Assembly (NCBI GenBank): GCA_937894055.1
Contig: CALDHQ010000466.1
Location: forward strand, 1-12,901
Source: an uncultured Polymorphobacter sp.
GTDB taxonomy: Bacteria > Pseudomonadota > Alphaproteobacteria > Sphingomonadales > Sphingomonadaceae
Length of the DNA stretch: 12,901 bases
Direction of reading: 5' to 3'
The number at the start of each line of letters is the position of its first letter. The stretch's first letter is position 1. Under the pieces are notes generated by a model, which saw nothing but the letters and a program-made list of their open reading frames with translations, had not been told where the DNA came from and searched no databases. Shown one piece after another: positions 6,483 to 12,901 of the stretch. The position numbers and the translations under genes are program-made.

Positions 6483-7295
6483 ATGAAGTCGATACTTGTA
6501 CATATCCACGACGATGCCGGTCAGGAAGCACGGCTGCAAGCCGCGCTCGATCTGGCGCGCGCCAGTAGCGGCCATATCAGCTGCGTGCAGGTCACGCCGT
6601 TCGAATATTATTCGGGCGGTGACCCGTTCGGCGGCGTCTACGCCTTTGCCGATGCTGTCGACGCAATCCGGGCGCTCGAGCGCGAGGCGCGGACGCGCAT
6701 CGAGGCGCAGCTGGCGCGCGAAGGCGTCAGCTGGGATTGGCGCAAGTTCGACGGCAATGTCATCCAGACGCTGATCGACCAGTCGCGGCTGATGGATGTC
6801 GTCGTGCTCAGCCAGCCGCACACCGGCAGCGACGCCGAACGCCCGCCGCTCGGCATCGGCGGCGATGTCGCCATCCATGCGCGCGCGCCGGTGCTCAGTG
6901 TCGGTGCCAAGGCCAAGGGCTTCGATGTCAGCGGCAATGCGATGCTGGCGTGGAACGGCTCGGGCGAGGCGGCGAATGCGCTGCGGCTCAGCCTGCCGCT
7001 GCTGCGCCACGCCGGCATGGTGCACATCGTCGAAGTCAGTGACGACACGCGCGGGCTGCCATCGACCGAGGCATCGGCGTATCTGTCGCGCCACGGCATC
7101 GCCTCCGAATTGCACGAATGGCCGGCGAAAGGTCGCAAGGTCGATGTCGCGCTGCTGCATGCTGCGGTCGAGCTCGATGCCGCCTATATGGTGCTCGGCG
7201 CCTATGGTCACTCGCGGCTGCGCGAGACGATTCTGGGTGGTGTGACGCGCGACCTGATCCGGACCAGTCATTTGCCGCTGCTGCTGGCGCATTGA
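6483..7295 (+). CDS. Universal stress protein, tandem Usp domains
   Basis: A 270-residue protein made of two Usp domains, about 1-145 and 150-270. The first begins MKSILVHIHDD and lacks a clear nucleotide-binding loop. The second has the ATP-binding pattern G-x2-G-x9-G-G-V-T in GAYGHSRLRETILGGVT (239-255), so it probably binds ATP. Such two-domain Usp proteins are often found with low-oxygen regulons in proteobacteria, which fits the fixL gene that follows. An AGGGA ribosome binding site lies 8 nt before the ATG. Its stop codon is 26 nt ahead of the likely fixL start, and the fixL frame is open through the junction, so the genes are probably co-transcribed. Its client or signal is unknown. 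Confidence 0.93.
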   Translation: MKSILVHIHDDAGQEARLQAALDLARASSGHISCVQVTPFEYYSGGDPFGGVYAFADAVDAIRALEREARTRIEAQLAREGVSWDWRKFDGNVIQTLIDQSRLMDVVVLSQPHTGSDAERPPLGIGGDVAIHARAPVLSVGAKAKGFDVSGNAMLAWNGSGEAANALRLSLPLLRHAGMVHIVEVSDDTRGLPSTEASAYLSRHGIASELHEWPAKGRKVDVALLHAAVELDAAYMVLGAYGHSRLRETILGGVTRDLIRTSHLPLLLAH

Positions 7296-7321
7296 CGCCG
7301 GGGGCCGCTCCGGCCCACATT

Positions 7322-8518
7322 GTGCGCGTGCAAGCCAAGTCCGACCCCGGTGCCACCGCGCCCGAAGCTTCGGCGCTGACCTTCGGGGCCAGCGATGCCT
7401 ATTGGCGTTCGATTCTGTCGACGGTCCCCGATGCGATGGTGGTCATCGATGCGACGGGGCATATCCTGTCGTTCAGCGCCGCTGCCGAACGCTTGTTCGG
7501 GTACAGCGAGGCCGAGCTGCGCGGGCAGAAGGTCGACCTGCTGATGCCGTCACCTGACCGCGAGAACCATGACGGCTATATCAGCCGCTATCTGCAATCG
7601 GGGGTGCCGCGCATCATCGGTATCGGCCGCGTGCTGATCGCGCGCCACCGTGACGGCTCGACCTTCCCGATCGAACTGTCGATCGGCGAGGCGGCGACGC
7701 CCGAAGGCCGCGTCTTCACCGGTTTCGTCCGTGACCTGACCGAACGGCAGGCAGCGGCGCGACGGTTGCAGGATCTGCAGGCCGAGCTCAGCCGCATTTC
7801 ACGCATCAGCGCGATGGGGTCGCTGGCCGCCGCACTGGCGCACGAACTCAACCAGCCGCTGACCGCGATTGCCAACTATCTCGAAGCCGCGCGCGACCTG
7901 ATCGCCCAGCCTGGCGCCAAGACCAGCGACGCGGCGATCCAGGCGCTGATCCATGAGGCGGTGACCGAGGCGGCAGGGCAGTCGATCCGCGCCGGGCAGA
8001 TCGTCCGCCGGCTGCGTGAATTCATCGCGCGCGGCGAATCCGAAAAGCGCATCGAGGCGCTCGGCAAACTGGTCGCGGAGGCGCAGGCGCTGGCGCTGAT
8101 CGGCAACGGCAACGGCGAAGTCGATGTGCAGGTCGATTTGGGCAATGCGCCGCTGTCGGTGCTGGTCGATCGCATCCAGATCCAGCAGGTGCTGTTCAAC
8201 CTGCTGCGCAACGCCATCGAAGCCGGCGGCAACACGCCGCGCAAGCACATCCGCATCACCGCGCGGCCGTTTGAAGGCGAAATGGTCGAGCTGGTGGTCG
8301 CCGATGACGGCAGCGGCCCGGGGGCCGAGGCGGCGCGGCACCTGTTCGAACCTTTCCAGAGCTCGAAGGCCGAGGGCATGGGGCTGGGGCTGTCGATCTG
8401 CCGCACCATCGTCGAGGCGCATGGCGGCCGCATCTGGTATCAGCCCGGCGACAATGGCGGCTCGGCGTTCCATTTTACGTTGATGGCAGGCGCGCTGGAG
8501 GGCGGCGATGGGGACTGA
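7322..8518 (+). CDS. fixL: Oxygen-sensing histidine kinase FixL (heme-PAS)
   Basis: A soluble sensor kinase of about 398 residues with no membrane helices. The PAS domain (about 25-140) matches the FixL heme pocket. H83 in ENHDGYISRY corresponds to the proximal heme ligand, R89 and R103 to the two pocket arginines (206 and 220 in Bradyrhizobium FixL), and I98 to the distal isoleucine. Position 97 is Arg, as recalled for Sinorhizobium FixL, where Bradyrhizobium has His. The phosphoacceptor H174 in ALAHELNQPL is 91 residues after the heme His, the same spacing as in Bradyrhizobium. N- and G-box motifs (LRNAIEA, DDGSGPG, GMGLGLSI) are intact. Oxygen binding should inhibit the kinase. The start is uncertain: GTG at 7322 or 7328, or TTG at 7292 overlapping the usp stop. 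Confidence 0.93.
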   Translation: MRVQAKSDPGATAPEASALTFGASDAYWRSILSTVPDAMVVIDATGHILSFSAAAERLFGYSEAELRGQKVDLLMPSPDRENHDGYISRYLQSGVPRIIGIGRVLIARHRDGSTFPIELSIGEAATPEGRVFTGFVRDLTERQAAARRLQDLQAELSRISRISAMGSLAAALAHELNQPLTAIANYLEAARDLIAQPGAKTSDAAIQALIHEAVTEAAGQSIRAGQIVRRLREFIARGESEKRIEALGKLVAEAQALALIGNGNGEVDVQVDLGNAPLSVLVDRIQIQQVLFNLLRNAIEAGGNTPRKHIRITARPFEGEMVELVVADDGSGPGAEAARHLFEPFQSSKAEGMGLGLSICRTIVEAHGGRIWYQPGDNGGSAFHFTLMAGALEGGDGD

Positions 8519-9143
8519 ACGGCAGATCTATCTGGTCGATGACGAAGCTGCGGTGCGGCGTTCGATCTCGTTCATGCTGCGCACCGCCGGCTTTGCCATC
8601 GAAAGCTTTGAATCGGGTGAAGCGTTCCTGCGCGCTGCCCCCGGGCTGCCGATGGGCTGCGTGTTGCTCGACATCCGCATGACCGGCATGGACGGGCTGC
8701 AGGTGCAGGCGGCGATGCGCGAACGCGGGCTGGCGCTGCCGGTCATCATCATCACCGGCCACGGCGATGTCGGGCTGGCGGTGCGCGCGATGAAGGCCGG
8801 CGCGGTCGATTTCATCGAAAAGCCGTTCGAAAAGGCGCGGCTGCTCGAATCGCTCGACATCGCCTGCAAGCACCACGGCGAAGCCGCCGAAGTCCACCAG
8901 ATGGCCGAGCGCGCGCGGGTGCTGCTCAACGTGCTGACGGCGCGCGAACGCGATGTGCTCGACGGTCTGGTCGACGGCCAGCCGAACAAGGCGATTGCCT
9001 ATGCGCTCGGCATCAGCCCGCGCACCGTTGAAATCCACCGCGCCAATCTGATGCTCAAGCTCGAAGCGCATAGCCTGTCGGATGCGCTGCGCATTGCCTT
9101 CATGGCGCGGATGATTGGACCTGACCCGGCCGCGAAAGGCTGA
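8508..9143 (+). CDS. fixJ: Response regulator FixJ
   Basis: A 211-residue two-domain regulator. The receiver domain has the acidic pair D11/D12, the phosphoacceptor D55 in LLDIRMTGMDG, T83 and K105 in IEKPF. The C-terminal LuxR/FixJ-type helix-turn-helix covers about 143-205, with LTARERDVLDGLVDGQPNKAIA and SPRTVEIHRANLM. It is the partner of the FixL-type kinase upstream: the start overlaps the fixL stop by 11 nt (ATGGGGACTGA) and a GGAGG ribosome binding site lies 6 nt before the ATG, so the two are translationally coupled. In rhizobia FixJ activates fixK and nifA. Here no fixK, nif or cytochrome oxidase gene lies within the window, so the targets are elsewhere or different. Confidence 0.95.
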   Translation: MGTERQIYLVDDEAAVRRSISFMLRTAGFAIESFESGEAFLRAAPGLPMGCVLLDIRMTGMDGLQVQAAMRERGLALPVIIITGHGDVGLAVRAMKAGAVDFIEKPFEKARLLESLDIACKHHGEAAEVHQMAERARVLLNVLTARERDVLDGLVDGQPNKAIAYALGISPRTVEIHRANLMLKLEAHSLSDALRIAFMARMIGPDPAAKG

Positions 9144-9144
9144 T

Positions 9145-9173
9145 TTGGCAGGCAGCACCAGTTGCGCTAGACT
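9145..9173 (+). promoter_or_regulatory. Probable sigma-70-type promoter for the large membrane protein gene
   Basis: TTGGCA (9145-9150) and TAGACT (9168-9173) are separated by exactly 17 nt. The -35 matches 5 of 6 and the -10 4 of 6 consensus positions. The pair lies directly after the fixJ stop codon and about 75 nt before the next gene, giving that gene its own transcription start independent of the usp-fixLJ unit. Confidence 0.45.
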
Positions 9174-9202
9174 TGGACCACGACCGGGGAGCCTAGGGGT
9201 CG

Positions 9203-9256
9203 ATGGACATGGCGAACACGAACGTGCCACGCATCGGGTGGCCGCATGCCGGGTGA
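9203..9256 (+). CDS. Possible 17-residue leader ORF coupled to the large membrane protein
   Basis: A short frame starting ATG GAC ATG GCG ends with a TGA that overlaps the next gene's ATG by 11 nt (ATGCCGGGTGA). That is the same overlap geometry as fixL-fixJ. AGGGG (9195-9199) lies 3 nt before the first ATG and 9 nt before the second, so the second ATG at 9209 is well placed. The peptide itself (MDMANTNVPRIGWPHAG) has no recognisable features. It may be a coupling leader or simply chance. Confidence 0.2.
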   Translation: MDMANTNVPRIGWPHAG

Positions 9257-12200
9257 GACGGGCATGGGGGCGGGCCGCTGGATTCGCCTGCTGCTGCTGA
9301 TCATTTTCGGTCTGTTGATTGCCATTGGCGTCGCGGCGGTGCTGCGCGGGCGCGACTGGGCCGCGGCCGAGCATCGGCGCAACTACCGTGAACTCGAAAT
9401 TGTCGGCCGCGCGATCGAAGGCTGGCCCAAGACCATCGAAAGCATGGCGCGCGCGAATTTTTCGCGGAACCGCATTACCAAACCGACGATGAAGTCGCAG
9501 GATGACGGGGCGAAAGGTGTCGCTGGCTTCGTTCATCCCGAAATCGGCGCGTTCCAGATCAACTATTCATTGCGTGACTGTCCCGCCGCGGCCTGCGCGC
9601 CGGTTCGCGAGGCGAAGGTTGACGAAGCCGAAAGCCGGCTTGCCGTCAGCGGCGAATTGCCGTTACGCGATCTGGCCTCCACTGAACAGGATGCCACGGG
9701 CAACCCGGTATCGACCCAGGAGCTGGTCGGCGAAATCCTGGGTTCGGCGGGCATCGACGGCGTGCCGGTCACCAATCAATCGCTGTTGCATTTCTCGACA
9801 AAGCTTTCACTTGAACGCATTGCCAACCTCAGCGACAGCGCACCGCATTTTGAAACCGCACTGGTCGTCGACAACAGTGGGCGGGTGGTTGCGCGGCTCG
9901 GCGGCAAGCCGTTGCCGGTGACCTCGATCGAGGACATTGTCGCGTCGGATGGTGACCTTGGCGCGCTGTTCCTGTCCAGCGCGCGCGTCATTGCGTCCAA
10001 CGGCAGCGCGTCGGTGACACCGCAATCGGGGGATGCCAAGCTAAGCCTGCGCGCCAATGCCGAGCCGGTGTCGGTCAAGATCGCCGGCGACGACTATATC
10101 GTCTATGTCCGGCCGCTCGATTTCCCAGCGCCGTGGATGTCGAACTGCCTGGCGGGCACCGGCGACGTCAAGGCTTCGCAATGCAAGCTGGTCGGCCTGG
10201 CACGCCAAAGCGATGTCTATGCGCGCTCGCTCAGCCTTTCGCCCGATCTGCTGATGCTTGCAGCGATATTCCTGACATTGGCCGTGGCGCTGGTGCCGGT
10301 GATGAAGATGCGCTTTCTGGGGCCAGCCGGGCATTTGTCACCGCTTGAAGTCATTGCCGCGATCTTCGGCATTGTCGCGAGCTTTGCGCTTGCCGTGCTG
10401 GCCGCGATGCTGCTGGTTTCGTCGTTGCTGGCGCATGCGCAAAGCCGTGCGCGGCTCGATGCGGTGACCAGCGCGATGGCCGAGCAGTTCGAACGCGAGC
10501 TTGGATATATTCTGCGCCAGCCGATCCGCATGGCCATGCTCGAGAAAAAGCCCGAAGCCGGTACCGGCAAGGGTGGCCCGACGCGACTGCTCAACGCGGT
10601 CTGCCCGCAGGACGGGAGTCCGACGCTGGAAAATCCGGCACCGGAGTTTGTCTGGCTGGCGAGAATCGGCGATGCCGGGCCGTGGCTGTGGCCGTTGCGC
10701 GAGACCGTCGCGCTGACAAACGGCAAGGGTTTTGCGCTGGCCGGGACGGTGTCCTATTCGAACCGCTGCGTGACGGGCACGCGCTTCGAACTCGGCGACC
10801 GGGCCTATTTCAAAGCCGCGATGGCGGGGGCCAGCAACGGGCCGTTCAAGCTCGACGAAGCCAGCCGCCAGTCATTTGCGGCAAGCGGCATCGCATTGCG
10901 CGATATCTATGCACTCGGCGCCGTGCGCTCGCAGTCGGACGCCAATGACAAGCTGCTGGTCGCGGTGCCGTACGCGCCGATCGATCGCGCCGGCAAGGTT
11001 GGCAGCGCCTCCAATACCGCCAAGCGCGACCGCGGCGTGCTGTTCGAATCGATGACGTTGCGCAGCTTCCTGGCGCCGGTGCCCCCCGGGACGACCGAAT
11101 TCATGGTCATCGATGCCGATGACCCGCGCTGGCCCTATGTGTTCGGTTCGAACGCCCGGCGGATCGGCATCGACACGCTCAAAGGGGCCTTCGGCAACGA
11201 CGACGCGACCGAGGCCGTGGCCGACGCGGTGCGTGCCGCGAAGGGCAATGGCGGTGACAGCAACAAGCGCTTCGATGCGGTATTTGAAGGCAAGGAACAG
11301 CAATTCGTGGCGCGCGGCCTCAAAGGGACGCCCTGGGTGCTGCTGCTGCATCAGCCGGTGCGCGAAGTCGATGTACCGATTGCCGCGACCGCCAGCTTCG
11401 CCGCAGCCGCCTGGGCCGGGTTGGCGCTGATTGCCGGACTGGGGTTTGCCCTCGCTTGGGGCGTCTGGCGCAAGGCGAGCTGGCTGTGGCTGTGGCCACG
11501 GCCAACGCTGGGCCATCGCGCTATGCGCGCTGCCAAGTGGATCGCGCTGGTGCTGGCTGCGGCGACCGTGGTCATCCTGATCCCGGTGAATGACGGGCTG
11601 TCGGTATTCAAGGTCGGCCTCGCGGTTCTGGTGCCGGTTGGCGCATCGGTCATCGCCTGGCGCAACATTGGTCGCGCGCCATCGGCGCGCCCGGGCACGG
11701 TGCTGATGCCGAGCGACGAACACGGCTATCGCTGGCTGTATGTCACCCTGTTCCTGAGCTTTGGCGCGCTGCCGATGCTGGTCATGTGGAATGATGCCGC
11801 CCGTGTCACGCATGCGCGCAGCGTCAATACCGAGATCGTCCATCTCGAAGCCGCGTGGAAGGCCAACCGTGCCGCGACACGCTCGATCCTGAAGTCGATC
11901 AATCTGATCGAACTGCCCGCGCTGCTGCCGGGCGCGACGGTCGATCCCCGACTTGTGATGACCAAGGCGCCTGCCGGTTGGCCCGAAGCGCTGACGCATG
12001 TCGGTGCGCCGGGGCTGGCGGCGAACGCCCAGCCGACGACCCCGAAGACGGTCGTCAGCGTCAGCGACTGGCTGCATGCCTGGGCCGGGATGGGCCAGCC
12101 ACCGGTCGTTGCCGGCTGCGCGAATGTCGATGCCGCGCAACGCCCCGAACCAAGATTCTGCGTGGGCGATGGCGGCTCCATCGGCCTGGTACGAACCGAT

Positions 12201-12578
12201 GTACGCCTCCGCGAGTCACTGCCCGATGTATCGCGGCCCGGTATCATCGCCGGGTTACTGGCCATGGGCGTGCTGCTGGGCATCGCCATGGCGGTGCTCG
12301 CTCCCACCATCACCCTCTGGCATCTTGACGAGCGATTGACTCGCGCCGCGCAGGAGCCACTGATCGCGCAGAACCGTCAGGCCGATCGTGACCGCGTGCA
12401 GTTCCAGGAGGACCGTCAGCGCACCGAGCGCCTGCTCGCCGACTCCGACTACCTCGCGCGCGAGATCGCCGAGCGCGCAGTGCGAGGCGCGGAGGCAGAT
12501 AAAGCGGATGGTCGGTCGCGAGAGGATGCGTTTGTGGAGTTCCGCAAGCTGCACACGGAAGTGACGGAGCGACTGTAA
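9246..12578 (+). CDS. Large polytopic membrane sensor-like protein with three periplasmic segments
   Basis: A 1110-residue protein I do not recognise as a named family. Hydrophobic helices lie at about 12-33, 334-352, 370-395, 714-740, 762-780, 786-804, 829-847 and 998-1025. Read as an N-in protein, this leaves large periplasmic segments at 34-333, 396-713 and 848-997. The middle one resembles a dCache ligand-binding domain, with LGDRAYFKAAMAG (516-528), LLVAVPYAPID (570-580), RGVLFESMTLRSFL and a closing WVLLLHQP. Cysteine pairs C112/C117, C301/C313 and C958/C972 could form disulphides. No kinase, cyclase, methyl-accepting or NTPase output domain is present. The last 85 residues are a charged tail with GAG-rich codons unlike the rest of the gene. 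It lies after fixJ, with its own likely promoter. A signalling role is inference. Confidence 0.85.
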   Translation: MPGETGMGAGRWIRLLLLIIFGLLIAIGVAAVLRGRDWAAAEHRRNYRELEIVGRAIEGWPKTIESMARANFSRNRITKPTMKSQDDGAKGVAGFVHPEIGAFQINYSLRDCPAAACAPVREAKVDEAESRLAVSGELPLRDLASTEQDATGNPVSTQELVGEILGSAGIDGVPVTNQSLLHFSTKLSLERIANLSDSAPHFETALVVDNSGRVVARLGGKPLPVTSIEDIVASDGDLGALFLSSARVIASNGSASVTPQSGDAKLSLRANAEPVSVKIAGDDYIVYVRPLDFPAPWMSNCLAGTGDVKASQCKLVGLARQSDVYARSLSLSPDLLMLAAIFLTLAVALVPVMKMRFLGPAGHLSPLEVIAAIFGIVASFALAVLAAMLLVSSLLAHAQSRARLDAVTSAMAEQFERELGYILRQPIRMAMLEKKPEAGTGKGGPTRLLNAVCPQDGSPTLENPAPEFVWLARIGDAGPWLWPLRETVALTNGKGFALAGTVSYSNRCVTGTRFELGDRAYFKAAMAGASNGPFKLDEASRQSFAASGIALRDIYALGAVRSQSDANDKLLVAVPYAPIDRAGKVGSASNTAKRDRGVLFESMTLRSFLAPVPPGTTEFMVIDADDPRWPYVFGSNARRIGIDTLKGAFGNDDATEAVADAVRAAKGNGGDSNKRFDAVFEGKEQQFVARGLKGTPWVLLLHQPVREVDVPIAATASFAAAAWAGLALIAGLGFALAWGVWRKASWLWLWPRPTLGHRAMRAAKWIALVLAAATVVILIPVNDGLSVFKVGLAVLVPVGASVIAWRNIGRAPSARPGTVLMPSDEHGYRWLYVTLFLSFGALPMLVMWNDAARVTHARSVNTEIVHLEAAWKANRAATRSILKSINLIELPALLPGATVDPRLVMTKAPAGWPEALTHVGAPGLAANAQPTTPKTVVSVSDWLHAWAGMGQPPVVAGCANVDAAQRPEPRFCVGDGGSIGLVRTDVRLRESLPDVSRPGIIAGLLAMGVLLGIAMAVLAPTITLWHLDERLTRAAQEPLIAQNRQADRDRVQFQEDRQRTERLLADSDYLAREIAERAVRGAEADKADGRSREDAFVEFRKLHTEVTERL

Positions 12579-12583
12579 GGAGC

Positions 12584-12901
12584 ACGACCGGGTTTCGGGC
12601 GGTTCTGGATACGAATGTGTTGCTCGCGGCAAATCGAAGCACGCATCCCACGAGCCCGAATGTCGAGATTCTTGCCCGATGGAAGCAGGGCGAGTTTGTG
12701 TTTCTGTATTCGCTCGATACGCTCTCAGAGTACGCCGAGAAGTTGCTGGAGCACGGCATTCCCCCGGAGGAAATTGAGCGATTTCTTCGTTCACTGGCCG
12801 CGCTCGGTGATGTGGTGCCGATCGTTTTCTTCCACTTTCGCCACTATCCGGTGGACCCGGACGATGTGATGTTTCTGCTTTGCGCGTTGAACGGTGGGGC
12901 G
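12584..12901 (+). CDS. PIN-domain putative ribonuclease toxin, 3' end beyond window, no canonical start
   Basis: The frame continues to the window edge and encodes at least 106 residues of a PIN-domain protein of the COG1569 toxin-component type. Counting from the ACG at 12584, the acidic active-site residues are D9 in AVLDTNVLL, E49 in TLSEYAEKL and D91/D93/D94 in PVDPDDVMFL. Such proteins usually cut RNA and are paired with an antitoxin encoded just upstream. The frame is open back to 12503 but has no ATG, GTG or TTG before GTG 12617, which lies after the catalytic aspartate. An AAGGAG (12577-12582) overlaps the previous stop codon. It is best placed to serve an initiator near 12590, where GGG stands. 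Codon usage is AT-richer than in the host-like genes. It may be a decayed gene, or use a rare start. Confidence 0.65.

Noticed and set aside
12321..12578. Tail of the membrane protein as a separate antitoxin gene for the PIN protein
   Set aside because: The position would fit, but no ATG with a ribosome binding site begins inside the tail, and the residues match no antitoxin fold that I recognise. Kept only as a possibility in the findings.
12503..12590. Programmed -1 frameshift joining the membrane protein tail to the PIN domain
   Set aside because: The frames are in the right relation, but no slippery heptamer or clear downstream structure is seen before the TAA stop.
1..12901. tRNA or rRNA genes, CRISPR arrays, transposases, integrase or phage genes
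   Set aside because: No such signal was found by reading both strands. The repeats seen are two palindromic elements rather than a regularly spaced array.

Overview
This window comes from a GC-rich alphaproteobacterial chromosome, most likely a member of the Sphingomonadales. The reasons are the rpmF-plsX-fabH-ihfA-merR order, a soluble FixL/FixJ pair, strong preference for GAA and CGC codons, and GC-rich third positions. No rRNA, tRNA, CRISPR array, transposase or phage gene was seen. The window starts in an intergenic repeat and ends inside a gene.

Left part (1-1181): a palindromic dispersed repeat, an MBL-fold hydrolase of the glyoxalase II/YcbL type, and a convergent MAPEG-family membrane protein on the minus strand.

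Housekeeping block (1410-4582, all plus strand): ribosomal protein L32 (rpmF), the fatty-acid and phospholipid initiation enzymes PlsX and FabH, integration host factor alpha, and a MerR-type regulator. This is the usual alphaproteobacterial arrangement. A probable internal promoter in the 3' end of fabH may serve ihfA-merR separately. An orphan ParA-type ATPase and a second MAPEG protein of a different subfamily follow. A second, complete copy of the dispersed palindromic repeat then separates the MAPEG gene from a convergent CinA/PncC-like gene.

Oxygen-sensing block (6483-9143, plus strand): a tandem universal stress protein, a heme-PAS histidine kinase with the heme-ligand histidine and phosphoacceptor histidine in FixL register, and its FixJ response regulator, which overlaps the kinase by 11 nt. 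These three look like one transcription unit for low-oxygen response. No fixK or terminal oxidase gene lies in the window.

Right part (9246-12901): an unfamiliar 1110-residue membrane protein with about eight transmembrane helices and three large periplasmic segments, the middle one resembling a dCache sensor domain. It has no recognisable output domain. Its last roughly 85 residues are a charged tail whose codon usage differs from the rest of the window. Directly after it comes a PIN-domain toxin-like gene, cut by the window end, with no ATG, GTG or TTG start codon ahead of its catalytic aspartate. The join between host-like and atypical sequence at about 12190-12350 and the startless PIN gene are the oddest parts of the window. 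They could mark an insertion that truncated the sensor, a decayed toxin-antitoxin module, or an assembly chimera.
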